Position numbers and translations under genes: made by a program. 32,948 bases of DNA from Mucor racemosus. Its lineage: Eukaryota > Mucoromycota > Mucoromycetes > Mucorales > Mucoraceae. Positions 17,625 to 27,251 of the stretch are shown here, one piece after another. The notes beneath the pieces are model-generated. The model did not search any database, was not told where the DNA came from, and saw only the letters and a program-made list of their open reading frames with translations. Position 1 is the stretch's first letter, and every line of letters starts with the position of its first letter. Location of the stretch: assembly GCA_027405735.1 (NCBI GenBank), contig JAPEHQ010000031.1, forward strand, positions 1 through 32,948. The letters are read 5' to 3'.

Positions 17625-18800
17625 TTATTTAGTCGACATTGTTTTATTTTCATCTGCTGCTAAATCCATTAAAGTATTTTCAATAATACCTACTGTAGGA
17701 AGAATAATTAAGAACCAACCAAAGTAGAATGCTGTTGCAAATTGTCCTAAAGTAATAAATGGCTCTTCAACATGTTGTCCTCCACACCATAATAAGATTA
17801 AGAAATCTACTACTAATAGCCAGAAAGCTAATTTCATTAATGGTCGGAATGCTGATCCTCTAACTCTAGAAGTGTCTAATACAGGCATAGCTAATAGAAT
17901 TAATAGAGAACCAAACATAGCAATAACTCCTCCTAATTTATCAGGAATAGATCGTAAAATAGCATAGAAAGGTAATAGATACCACTCTGGTACAATAGAT
18001 GCTGGAGTTTGCATTGGGTTAGCTGGAATATAATTATCAGGATGACCTAATTTATTAGGTGCATAGAATAAGAATAAAGCTAATACTAAGAAAAATAAGA
18101 AAATTGTTACTAGATCTTTAAATACATAATAAGGATGAAGATAAACCATATCAGTATTTGCTGTAATTCCTAATGGATTATTAGATCCATTTTCTTCTTT
18201 AGCAATTAAATGCATTAAAGATAAAGCTGCTAAGATAAATGGTAATAAGTAGTGAAGACTGAAGAATCGGTTTAATGTTGCATTATCAACAGAGAAACCT
18301 CCCCAGATGAACTCTACTAAATCTTTACCAATCCAAGGAATAGCAGATAATAAGTTAGTAATTACAGTTGCTCCCCATAAAGACATTTGTCCCCAAGGTA
18401 AAACATAACCTAGGAATGCTGTTGCCATCATTAAAATTAAGATGATAACACCAATACTCCATACTAAAGCTCGAGGAGCTTTGTATGAACCGTAGTATAA
18501 TCCTCTACCGATGTGTAAATAAACAAATAAGAAGAAGAATGAAGCAGTATTAGCATGAAGATATCTAATCATCCATCCGTAGTTAACATCTCTCATAATA
18601 TGTTCTACACTAATAAAAGCTAGATCGATATTAGGTGTATAATGCATAGCTAAAGTTACTCCTGTTACAATTTGGATAACTAAACATAAAGCTAGTAAAG
18701 ATCCAAAATTCCAAGCATAATTAAGATTAGAAGGTTGAGGTGAATCAATAACGTAACTATTAGCAAGACTTAAAAGGGAATGACTCTTTAGTAATTTCAT
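17625..18800 (-). CDS. cob: Cytochrome b (complex III)
   Basis: A 391-residue haem-bearing core subunit of the bc1 complex with eight membrane helices. It oxidises ubiquinol and passes one electron to the Rieske protein and one to the Qi site. The four haem ligands fall at H82, H96, H183 and H197, the same numbering as in yeast. The PEWY motif of the Qo site is present ([19 protein letters not shown]), and [22 protein letters not shown] is intact. Start chosen: [19 protein letters not shown], the standard fungal N-terminus. There is no intron, although cob is a common intron host. Residues 200-204 read AKEEN where many fungi have ALHEN or similar, a minor variation. Confidence 0.98.
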   Translation of the reverse strand: MKLLKSHSLLSLANSYVIDSPQPSNLNYAWNFGSLLALCLVIQIVTGVTLAMHYTPNIDLAFISVEHIMRDVNYGWMIRYLHANTASFFFLFVYLHIGRGLYYGSYKAPRALVWSIGVIILILMMATAFLGYVLPWGQMSLWGATVITNLLSAIPWIGKDLVEFIWGGFSVDNATLNRFFSLHYLLPFILAALSLMHLIAKEENGSNNPLGITANTDMVYLHPYYVFKDLVTIFLFFLVLALFLFYAPNKLGHPDNYIPANPMQTPASIVPEWYLLPFYAILRSIPDKLGGVIAMFGSLLILLAMPVLDTSRVRGSAFRPLMKLAFWLLVVDFLILLWCGGQHVEEPFITLGQFATAFYFGWFLIILPTVGIIENTLMDLAADENKTMSTK

Positions 18801-19607
18801 TAAAAATAAAATTAATTTAGGCTGATAAGAGGAGTTACCTCAATTTATCGAAAATTCCATTACAATATAAATTAATTATAATTAATCCTTAGATTACAAG
18901 TAATTAAATTACCGATTGTTCATGCCAGATTGGCATGAATCCATAAGGATAATCCCTACGGTCTAAAGATTTAGGTCTACGAGAATAAATTTATTCTACA
19001 TCACAGAGCCATAGGCTCCCTGACTTATAGACCGGCCACTTCAAAGAGGCCTGGGCCCATAGGGTCCGAACCAGTCACACTTTTGGTGTGCCCGGCCTTT
19101 TGATAATAAAACATGTAAAATGCAAACAAAATATATAATATAGTGAAGATAAAGTTTTAACTTTGACATCCGCCAAGGCTAAGGGTCGAGATCCGACCCC
19201 TGGGATATTTACCTTACTCGCAAAATATATCTTTAAAAGACAAAGCCTAATAATTTTTTTAACCTTACTTATATCTACATAAATTATTGCTAGTAAGTAC
19301 AATACGAGTTAAAAGATCTTAGAATTTAGTCCCGCCGGGGCGACCCTTCGCCCCAAGGGATCTGAGGCCACTGGCGGGCCCACGTGCATAAGTATATTAA
19401 AATTATGTTTATACAAAGGCCTTCTAATTCAGGCCAAGGGCCTGGCCCCTGGTTTATATTGAACTAATATATTATTTAAGCCTAAGGGAAATCCTTGACC
19501 TTTAGGTTCTGGCATCGACCAGGGGCTTCTTTCCGCTCATTGACATATAAAATTATACTATATTATATCAAATATAGTTATACCCTTTTAATCTAAGGGG
19601 GGGGGTA
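18801..19607. other. Spacer between cob and nad3
   Basis: About 800 bases, all between minus-strand genes. It holds a minus-strand ATATAAGTA at 19266-19274 and GC folds, notably CCCGCCGGGGCG..GGCGGGCC at 19330-19380. An open frame at 19075-19302 has no recognisable features and overlaps hairpins, so I do not call it. Confidence 0.5.
19266..19274 (-). promoter_or_regulatory. Candidate promoter ATATAAGTA upstream of cob
   Basis: An exact nonanucleotide on the minus strand, 465 bases upstream of cob with no gene between. Confidence 0.35.
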
Positions 19608-19985
19608 TTAATTTAAATTAATTTTAGAAGTCGAAGGGTCTTTAGTAAATTTAAGAGCCCCTTTAGACCATTCATATACAAATCCGATTGTTAAAATAAT
19701 TAAGAAAAGAATTACAATCCAGAATCCCATTGTAGAAATCTCATATAAAGACACTGCGAAAGGAAATAAAAATAAAACTTCTAGATCAAATACAATAAAT
19801 AAAATAGCAACAAGATAGAATTGAACAGAGAATTTTTGTCGGGCATCTCCTAAAGGTGTGAATCCACACTCATAAGGTGATACTTTTTCACTGTAAGGTT
19901 TATTAACAGCTAATAATTGGTTCACTACAAGTAAAACTAAAGTTAAAACAGGAATGAATAGGATAAATAATGTTAATGTATTCAT
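19608..19985 (-). CDS. nad3: NADH dehydrogenase subunit 3
   Basis: A 125-residue complex I membrane subunit with three helices. The matrix loop has [21 protein letters not shown], which contains the conserved cysteine of the active/deactive switch, followed by [24 protein letters not shown]. The frame can be extended two codons upstream using TTG, but the ATG at 19985 is the better start. It gives [14 protein letters not shown] and overlaps the nad2 stop by one base (TAATG). The nad2-nad3 pair is thus almost certainly cotranscribed and may be translated in a coupled way. Confidence 0.97.
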   Translation of the reverse strand: MNTLTLFILFIPVLTLVLLVVNQLLAVNKPYSEKVSPYECGFTPLGDARQKFSVQFYLVAILFIVFDLEVLFLFPFAVSLYEISTMGFWIVILFLIILTIGFVYEWSKGALKFTKDPSTSKINLN

Positions 19986-21493
19986 TACCAATAAAATAGA
20001 TTTAGAGTGATTAGGTGAACACTGTTTAATAATGGTGTTGGGTTAATAATAAAGAAAATTAATAGAAGAGTAATTGTAGCAATTACTAAACTACTTGAAG
20101 TAGCTAATTCTCCTTTATTTGTTTGAACTGTTTCAGTCACATTTAAAGGATCAAAATGAATTACTTTAATAACTCTTAAATAATATGCCGCACTAACAAC
20201 ACTTACTAAAATAGCTACAAAAGCTAAGAAGAAGTTTCCATTATGAGTTGCTGCGTATAAAACCATCTGTTTACCAAAGAATCCTACTAATGGAGGAATA
20301 CCTGCCATAGAGAATAAACAAATTGCAAGACTTAATCCTAGTAAAGGATTTGCTTTAAATTGACCTTTCAATTGATTAATATATTGAATTGGAGAATAAA
20401 TAGATAATCCTTTAGTTTGTAATAAGTAACCAAATGCTACTAAGATGAAGAATACATTAATATTCGTTAATGTATATTGGATTAAGTAGAATAAGAATGA
20501 TTCTACTGATTCTTCATTATTAATAGCTAATGCTAATAGTAAGAATCCTACATGAGAAATAGTACTATATGTTAATAATCGTTTAATTCTATATTGAGCT
20601 AATCCACCGATAGTACCAACTAGAAGTGATAATAATGAACTAATTAATAATAAATATGTCCATGAAGACCAATTAGCTAATTGAGTAAATCCTTGGAATT
20701 CTAAAATAAATACTAAGAAAGCAATTTTAGGCATAGTTGTTAGCCAAGTAGTTACTACTGTAGGTACTCCATCGTATACATCTGGAGCCCAGTTATGGAA
20801 TGGAGCTGCAGATACTTTGAATAGTAAACCTACCATAATTAGTAATACACTAATTTCAATAGCAGTATTTGCTGTTGTTGTAGAACATAGCATATATAGT
20901 CCTTCAAAACTTGTAAGTCCTGTGAAACCATATAATAAACTACTTCCTAATAAAATTAAAGCTGAAGATAAACTTCCTAATAGGAAATATTTTAATCCAG
21001 CTGCTGTAGCAGATTCAGATTCTCTATAAATAGTTGCTAAAATATATACAGCAAAACTTTGTAGTTCAATAGATAGGAACATAGATACTAAGTCACTACT
21101 TGAAATTAAACTACTCATTCCTAATACAGAGAATAAAGCAATTAGAGGATATTCAGCTAATACTGATAATCCTTTACTCTTATTTACTAAAGTTGAATTT
21201 GATCCATTAGATGGTAAAGTTTGTGCTCCACCAGCTCTTGAACTTAATAAAAGCACTAAAGCTCCTACTAAATAAATGAATACATCAATACTTTGAGTAA
21301 TAGTTGTAACTTGAAATAATCCACCGAATACTCCTACTCCAGAACCGATTAAATCAATATAAAGTGAATTATATGATAATAATGCAGAGAAAAGTAGTAG
21401 AATAATTGTAATTCGGTTAAAATAAATCGCAGGGATTCGAAGGGAAAATAGGGCAATCGCTAAAATCATGGTTAATACACCGAATAAAACCAT
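19985..21493 (-). CDS. nad2: NADH dehydrogenase subunit 2
   Basis: A 502-residue antiporter-like subunit of the complex I membrane arm, with about 14 helices. Recognisable blocks are [32 protein letters not shown] (the conserved glutamate in the ELQS helix), [29 protein letters not shown] and [18 protein letters not shown]. Another is [22 protein letters not shown]. All are diagnostic for ND2. The start is the ATG at 21493. The stop TAA shares its last base with the nad3 ATG. A 61-base palindromic repeat shared with the cox3 upstream region lies 43-103 bases before the start. Confidence 0.97.
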   Translation of the reverse strand: MVLFGVLTMILAIALFSLRIPAIYFNRITIILLLFSALLSYNSLYIDLIGSGVGVFGGLFQVTTITQSIDVFIYLVGALVLLLSSRAGGAQTLPSNGSNSTLVNKSKGLSVLAEYPLIALFSVLGMSSLISSSDLVSMFLSIELQSFAVYILATIYRESESATAAGLKYFLLGSLSSALILLGSSLLYGFTGLTSFEGLYMLCSTTTANTAIEISVLLIMVGLLFKVSAAPFHNWAPDVYDGVPTVVTTWLTTMPKIAFLVFILEFQGFTQLANWSSWTYLLLISSLLSLLVGTIGGLAQYRIKRLLTYSTISHVGFLLLALAINNEESVESFLFYLIQYTLTNINVFFILVAFGYLLQTKGLSIYSPIQYINQLKGQFKANPLLGLSLAICLFSMAGIPPLVGFFGKQMVLYAATHNGNFFLAFVAILVSVVSAAYYLRVIKVIHFDPLNVTETVQTNKGELATSSSLVIATITLLLIFFIINPTPLLNSVHLITLNLFYW

Positions 21494-21535
21494 TACTCAC
21501 TTAACAACCCGGGGTCGGCCCCGACCCCCGGGGTC

Positions 21536-21596
21536 CATTAAATTAAAATTTAATATTTTTAATAATCACATGTGATTATTAAAAATTAACGGACGC
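21536..21596. repeat. Palindrome-bearing direct repeat, copy 2 (before nad2)
   Basis: Differs from 11525-11585 at one base just outside the perfect 30-base palindrome. It is in the same position class, upstream of a minus-strand protein gene. Confidence 0.9.
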
Positions 21597-21824
21597 GGGG
21601 GCTAAAATTAAATAATCCCATGGGCCGCTATAGCGGCCCTGAAACCTCTGGGGCGAACAGCAGCGCTCCAGCGGCTTTTATTCAAGAAGTCCGTATAACT
21701 GGTTTCTAGAGGGATTAATTAACCCCGGGGCAGACGCCCCGGACCCCCAGGTACAGATGAACTCTACCTGGGGGTTTGTATTTGATCTTAGACCAAAATT
21801 AATGACAATATAAATTAATTATAT

Positions 21825-21833
21825 TACTTATAT
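21825..21833 (-). promoter_or_regulatory. Candidate promoter ATATAAGTA upstream of nad2-nad3
   Basis: An exact nonanucleotide on the minus strand, 330 bases upstream of nad2 with no gene between. Confidence 0.4.
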
Positions 21834-21907
21834 TGTAATATATAAACCCTTTATTATAATAACATACAAAATTTGTTTATACAACAAGGTATTATTAAAA
21901 TCAACTG

Positions 21908-21995
21908 TTTGGTTTCCCATTAATTTAATGGTACTTATAGAATCTACCGCGAAAAGGTAAGTTGACCCTCTTGACTAATATCAGGAGTTATACAA
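21908..21995 (+). repeat. Inverted copy of the rnl 3'-flank sequence
   Basis: The first 56 bases are identical to the complement of 32682-32737. The match continues with a few differences to the complement of 32649. Here it lies beyond the 3' end of cox1. It may be a duplicated rRNA 3' terminal segment. Confidence 0.85.
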
Positions 21996-22071
21996 CATAT
22001 TATATTAACTATATGTGTTATACATATTATATTGTATTTAAGATTCCGGGGGGGTTATATTTATAATTTAA

Positions 22072-23700
<1,629 letters not shown>

Positions 23701-23924
23701 AGACGCATTATTATTAAAGGGATCTGACAACTGTTAGGTTATGATCTTTAAACCTGCTTTTAACAAAATTAAAACTGAATATGTCTATATGTCTATTTAG
23801 CCCCTTTAATAATTGGGTAAGGAACTGCGCCAAAATTAATTTTTTAAAATAACCTGGAGGGTTATTTTAATAAATCGCACGAGGCCTGAGTCCTTAGGAC
23901 GTATGCCCTAGGAAATAAATTATA

Positions 23925-24006
23925 TACTTACTGTGGGACTCGAACCCACAAGCCTCTCGGCACCGAAGTTTAAATTCGGAGAGTTTACCAATTTCTCCAA
24001 GTAAGC
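23925..24006 (-). tRNA. trnL(taa): tRNA-Leu (anticodon TAA)
   Basis: An 82-base tRNA with a long variable arm. Acceptor GCTTACT/AGTAAGT, anticodon stem CCGAA/TTCGG around TTTAAAC. It reads UUA/UUG, the main leucine codons of the protein genes. Confidence 0.94.
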
Positions 24007-24091
24007 AAAAGACCATCTTAAAAGGTCCAAGGATAGCCCCGCGATAGCATGGATAAATAACTCCTAAGGAGTTATTTATCCTAGGTGATAT

Positions 24092-24162
24092 TACCGGGAG
24101 GGAGATTTGAACTTCCAAGCTTTATGTATGAGATAAACATTTTACCATTAAATTATCCCGGC
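24092..24162 (-). tRNA. trnM(cat): tRNA-Met (anticodon CAT), copy a
   Basis: A 71-base cloverleaf. Acceptor GCCGGGA/TCCCGGT, anticodon stem TTTAT/ATAAA with loop CTCATAC. One T-stem pair is mismatched. Whether it is the elongator, the initiator or a lysidine-type Ile tRNA cannot be told by eye. Confidence 0.88.
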
Positions 24163-24349
24163 CATATAATATTTGTTTCTTTTATTTATTATAATATGGG
24201 TAAGCCCTCGACCTAAGTCTTGGCGAACGCCAAAGGCTTAATTTAATATATACTATATTATAACCCCCTGTTTGATCTTAATGGTGTTTATTTTAGTTAT
24301 TATATTATAAATAACCGCTAAACACTACCCCCCGACCCGTAGGGTCGGG

Positions 24350-24695
24350 GTTATAATCTTAGAGCTAAATAAGCCGGATTTTGTTATTAAGTTAATGTAT
24401 CTATAATTAATATAATAATATATTAAATAAAAGGCTGGGGGCGCTGCCCCCGGCCAGGGCCCTTTGGGCCCAGGCTTCTCATAGGTTAAATTATTCTACC
24501 ATTTTAGGTGTGTTTCTTTATATTGCCCTAATTCTCATTAGATGTTTTACATTATGATTTATTAAAATTTCGATCCTAAAGTTGTACCCCACTTAATTAA
24601 GGTGGAAATACATTTTATTGAATAAAATTTTTAAGCCCCGGACTTTCCTCCTAAAGAATATTAGGTTAACTATTATAACTCCTAAGATTTATATA
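24350..24695 (-). ncRNA. rnpB: RNase P RNA, bacterial-like
   Basis: The catalytic RNA that trims tRNA 5' leaders. The minus strand has the conserved 5' core GAGGAAAGTCCGGGGCTT (plus 24633-24650). About 260 bases later it has the 3' core ACAAAATCCGGCTTATTTAG (plus 24367-24386). Helix P4 forms between AAG(T)CCGG and CCGGCTT with the universal bulged T. Both ends pair as helix P1: AATCTTA-GGAG at plus 24679-24689 with CTC-TAAGATT at plus 24355-24364, with one bulged G. Bacterial-like mitochondrial P RNAs are known from zygomycete fungi. The specificity region carries GC-cluster hairpins at 24433-24471, which look like insertions. The exact ends are estimated from P1. Confidence 0.87.
24433..24471. 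repeat. Two GC hairpins inside the RNase P RNA gene
   Basis: GGGGGC-GCT-GCCCCC at about 24437-24451 and GGGCCC-TTT-GGGCCC at 24457-24471. Both types recur elsewhere in spacers (for example near 12620-12655), so they appear to be GC clusters inserted into the RNA gene. Confidence 0.7.
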
Positions 24696-24770
24696 AAATT
24701 TTTACCTCGGCGATGTTATGTGCCGTCGGACACAGGGGATAAAATTTGCTTGTATCCTTAATTAAATTAT

Positions 24771-24841
24771 GTGCGGATGATAGATTTGAACTACCACGTC
24801 TAGATCATGAGTCTAGTATGCTGCCATTACACCAACCCGCA
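24771..24841 (-). tRNA. trnM(cat): tRNA-Met (anticodon CAT), copy b
   Basis: A 71-base cloverleaf. Acceptor TGCGGGT/ATCCGCA, anticodon stem CTAGA/TCTAG with loop CTCATGA. The 5' TGC start resembles fungal mitochondrial initiator tRNAs, so this is the likelier initiator of the two. Confidence 0.88.
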
Positions 24842-24926
24842 AAATTATTTAGTATTTATCCCCGGGGCGTCCGCCCCGGGTATATAATGAACTCGACCCG
24901 AGGGGCTTATATAATTAAATTGTATA

Positions 24927-25009
24927 TGAGGAGAGAGGGATTCGAACCCCCAAAGAGCACATGGCTCACGAGTTTACAGCTCGCTCACTGACCAATCAGT
25001 ATTCGCCCC
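24927..25009 (-). tRNA. trnY(gta): tRNA-Tyr (anticodon GTA)
   Basis: An 83-base tRNA with a long variable arm, anticodon loop CTGTAAA and T arm GGGGG-TTCGAAT-CCCTC. The acceptor GGGGCGA/TCTCCTC has one C-T mismatch. Confidence 0.92.
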
Positions 25010-25096
25010 TATATAATTATATATCTTAAAATTAAGGCATTGACCCCTGCTTAAGAGTAATCGATCCAAATAAATTTATTAAATAAATTTATTGAT

Positions 25097-25105
25097 TACT
25101 TATAT
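25097..25105 (-). promoter_or_regulatory. Candidate promoter ATATAAGTA before trnY
   Basis: An exact nonanucleotide on the minus strand, 88 bases upstream of trnY, facing it and the trnM-rnpB cluster beyond. Confidence 0.5.
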
Positions 25106-25216
25106 AATAATTATAATGTTATCGAAGGGCCCTCCAGGCAGTTTATATTCTTAACAATTTAAGATTAACTTTGAGATAGGTCTCCTGGATCTAATGCAGA
25201 CACGATCTGGATTCTT

Positions 25217-25278
25217 AAGCCCGGAGGCTTTGGACTTCCGTACCATTTGGGCAGCGTCGGGCGCCACCCGGCGTGGTT
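25217..25278 (+). repeat. GC-cluster family B, copy 2
   Basis: Contains GGGCAGCGTCGGGCGCC (25249-25265), whose exact complement is at 26004-26020. The surrounding bases also match there, and more loosely at 10093-10153. Confidence 0.7.
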
Positions 25279-25284
25279 TATAAT

Positions 25285-25357
25285 AGACCAACAAGTGACT
25301 TGAACACTTATCTGGAAGATTTGCAATCTATCGCATTACCAGTTATGCTAGCTGGTC
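25285..25357 (-). tRNA. trnC(gca): tRNA-Cys (anticodon GCA)
   Basis: A 73-base cloverleaf. Acceptor GACCAGC/GTTGGTC, D stem GCAT/ATGC, anticodon loop TTGCAAA, T arm AAGTG-TTCAAGT-CACTT. The outer two pairs of the anticodon stem (ATAGA/TCTTC) do not match, a mild oddity. Confidence 0.88.
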
Positions 25358-25479
25358 TTAATTATTTTCTAGGGTGTCTGCTCTGGACCTTATACATAGA
25401 GTGAACCTGACCCAGAGGCTATTTAACAAATTACTTTAAGAATAAATCTTTTGGCTATAATTATATAACATCAGGCCTT

Positions 25480-25488
25480 TACTTATAG
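25480..25488 (-). promoter_or_regulatory. Candidate promoter before trnC
   Basis: The minus strand reads CTATAAGTA, 122 bases upstream of trnC and facing it. Confidence 0.4.
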
Positions 25489-25606
25489 TAATATAGACCA
25501 TCGAGGAACTATCCTTCAGCGGCCTTTATTAGGAATAGGTAAACTTCAGCTACTACGCAATCCATAAAGTTCAGGCAGCACAGTAATCCCACCGACCTAA
25601 TATTAT

Positions 25607-25615
25607 GTATAAGTA
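25607..25615 (+). promoter_or_regulatory. Candidate promoter before trnK
   Basis: GTATAAGTA ends nine bases before the trnK 5' end. Confidence 0.55.
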
Positions 25616-25624
25616 ATGGATTAA

Positions 25625-25697
25625 GGGGTTGTAACTTAATCGGTAAAGTTCCCGACTTTTAATCGGTATTATTAGGGTTCAAATCCCTACGACCTCA
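25625..25697 (+). tRNA. trnK(ttt): tRNA-Lys (anticodon TTT)
   Basis: A 73-base cloverleaf. Acceptor GGGGTTG/CGACCTC, anticodon loop CTTTTAA, T arm TAGGG-TTCAAAT-CCCTA. Confidence 0.94.
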
Positions 25698-25712
25698 ATT
25701 TATTTGTTCCAA

Positions 25713-25721
25713 GTATAAGTA
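25713..25721 (+). promoter_or_regulatory. Candidate promoter before trnW
   Basis: GTATAAGTA ends 21 bases before the trnW 5' end, within the 45-base trnK-trnW spacer. Confidence 0.55.
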
Positions 25722-25742
25722 AAGAATTAATTTTTTAAAAAA

Positions 25743-25815
25743 AGGAGTATAGTTAAGTTGGTTATAATTGGGATCTCCAAAATCTTTGTCGTGGGTTCGA
25801 ATCCTACTACTCCTG
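25743..25815 (+). tRNA. trnW(cca): tRNA-Trp (anticodon CCA)
   Basis: A 73-base cloverleaf. Acceptor AGGAGTA/TACTCCT, anticodon stem GGGAT/ATCTT around CTCCAAA, discriminator G. The CCA anticodon reads only UGG, which agrees with the intact genes using no internal UGA. The genome therefore keeps the standard code. Confidence 0.95.
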
Positions 25816-25993
25816 GTTATAAAGCTTTCAAAACAAGACTCGGCCTAAAATCTATAAGCTGAGAGCAACGAGCCGTCTCTTAAATTTAAACACATTATTT
25901 TTTCTGCGAGATCTTGACTCTTAGCCGTTTCACGGCTAGAGGGCTAGTTTTATTATAAAATAATTATTACAATTATAATATAAGAATAATAAT

Positions 25994-26025
25994 CACGCCA
26001 GGCGGCGCCCGACGCTGCCCAAGTG
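25994..26025 (-). repeat. GC-cluster family B, copy 3 (inverted)
   Basis: Complement of the core of 25217-25278, with 17 bases identical and the flanks nearly so. Confidence 0.7.
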
Positions 26026-26119
26026 ATACAGAGAGGCCGAGAAAGAAGATCTACGACATTCTTATTGGCCAAGGGACCGCTCCGCGGCCCCTCGGCCTTC
26101 GACCTTTCCGAACTTTTTC

Positions 26120-26192
26120 AGTCTGGTAACTCAATCGGTAGAGTGATATGTTGATAACGTATAAGTTAGAGGTTCGATCCCTCTTCAGACTA
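26120..26192 (+). tRNA. trnI(gat): tRNA-Ile (anticodon GAT)
   Basis: A 73-base cloverleaf. Acceptor AGTCTGG/TCAGACT, anticodon stem ATATG/CGTAT with loop TTGATAA. Confidence 0.94.
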
Positions 26193-26355
26193 TATATAAT
26201 AGTACAATAAAAACTGGTATATACTTAAGACCACTTTACGGCCTAAGAATATAAAGCTCGTGAGATAATCTTAGCCCCAAAGGGCCGTCCACAGGCCCAC
26301 ACAAATAATTAGTCTCAAAAACTCTGGTCCGTTTTCAGCGAACCAAATTAATTTA

Positions 26356-26427
26356 AGGTATATGGCTGACTGGTAAAGCATTTTACTTGAAATAAAACAT
26401 ATGTGGGTTCGATTCCTACTATGCCTA
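26356..26427 (+). tRNA. trnS(tga): tRNA-Ser (anticodon TGA), short variable loop
   Basis: A 72-base cloverleaf. Acceptor AGGTATA/TATGCCT, D stem GCT/AGC, anticodon stem TTTTA/TAAAA with loop CTTGAAA, T arm GTGGG-TTCGATT-CCTAC. The anticodon reads UCN serine codons. The variable loop is only about five bases (CATAT) instead of the long arm normal for serine and seen in trnS(gct) here. UCA and UCU are used in the protein genes, so a tRNA of this anticodon is needed. Confidence 0.85.
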
Positions 26428-26493
26428 AATTATAATTATTAAAGAGGACGCCTTAAATATTATATTTATAGGGCCATTAATATCTAATATAAA

Positions 26494-26565
26494 GTCCCGG
26501 TAGCTTAAATGGTAGAGCGTACGACTGAAAATCGTAGTGAGGAAGTTCAATTCTTCCCCAGGACA
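26494..26565 (+). tRNA. trnF(gaa): tRNA-Phe (anticodon GAA)
   Basis: A 72-base cloverleaf. Acceptor GTCCCGG/CCAGGAC with one mismatch, anticodon stem TACGA/TCGTA around CTGAAAA, T arm GGAAG-TTCAATT-CTTCC. Confidence 0.94.
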
Positions 26566-26984
26566 ATTATAATAAAGGCCCTAGGCTTAAGGGGTTTATC
26601 CTGAATTATTTGTTTCATAATTTTTAATTAAGTAACCCCTGTGTGAACCTTTAAGCCGAATATGTCTGCACAGCTTAGGACTTTAAATTTAATGTAAAAG
26701 TATAGAATTATTTACAAAGTTCTGTATGTAAAACACAGGAGGGCTACCCCCTGAATCCCCGGCGACGCTACGCGCCGCCGGGACGAAATTAAACTTTTTT
26801 CAAACCTCGGTCTTCCGAGTTGTTATAATGAAACTTACAAACTTAGCCATGATAGGCGGGCGAAGCGGAACCGCACAGCGGTCATTGCTTTTTCTTAGTC
26901 TTTCCGGGCTTGTAAGAATTAAGGTTAACTAAGTCAACCTTGATTATAGTATTACAATTATAAAGTTAACTACAAATAAACATA
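26566..26984. other. Spacer between trnF and nad4L
   Basis: No gene. It holds the second copy of the 21-base word (26691-26711), a GC palindrome around CGGCGACGCTACGCGCCGCCG (26760-26780) and smaller hairpins. Confidence 0.5.
26691..26711. repeat. 21-base direct repeat, copy 2
   Basis: Identical to 14506-14526, in the same orientation. Confidence 0.6.
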
Positions 26985-27251
26985 ATGAATTTATCGATGG
27001 TATTATTTCTTATTGGTATTCTAGGATTTATTCTTAACCGAAAAAATATTATTCTAATGCTAATCTCCATCGAAATTATGCTATTAGCTGTAACGTTATT
27101 AATTATCTTAAGTTCATTTAGTTTTGATGATATTCTAGGTCAAACTTATGGTATTTATATCATTGCGATTGCAGGAGCAGAATCAGCTATTGGACTAGGA
27201 ATTCTAGTTGCATATTATAGATTAAGAGGTAGCATTGCTATTAAAGCATAA
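26985..27251 (+). CDS. nad4L: NADH dehydrogenase subunit 4L
   Basis: An 88-residue, three-helix subunit of the complex I membrane arm. Conserved features are FLIGILGFILNRKNIILMLISIEIMLLAV with the buried glutamate of helix 2, then IAGAESAIGLGILVAYYRLRGSIAI with the second buried glutamate. The start is the first ATG (MNLSMVLFLIG). The stop TAA at 27249-27251 shares its last base with the nad5 ATG. This overlap is very widespread in fungi and implies a common transcript. Confidence 0.98.
   Translation: MNLSMVLFLIGILGFILNRKNIILMLISIEIMLLAVTLLIILSSFSFDDILGQTYGIYIIAIAGAESAIGLGILVAYYRLRGSIAIKA

Larger units (their letters stand above)
21494..22071. other. Spacer between nad2 and cox1
   Basis: Holds the palindromic repeat 21536-21596, GC hairpins near 21510-21530 and 21720-21775, a minus-strand ATATAAGTA at 21825-21833 and the inverted copy of the rRNA-adjacent sequence at 21908-21995. 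No gene. Confidence 0.55.

Noticed and set aside
19075..19302. 75-codon minus-strand frame between nad3 and cob
   Set aside because: Covers GC folds and a promoter-like motif, and lacks the hydrophobic or codon pattern of the real genes.
23894..24118. Open frames across the trnL-trnM region and at 24746-24991
   Set aside because: They run through complete tRNA cloverleaves and are chance frames.
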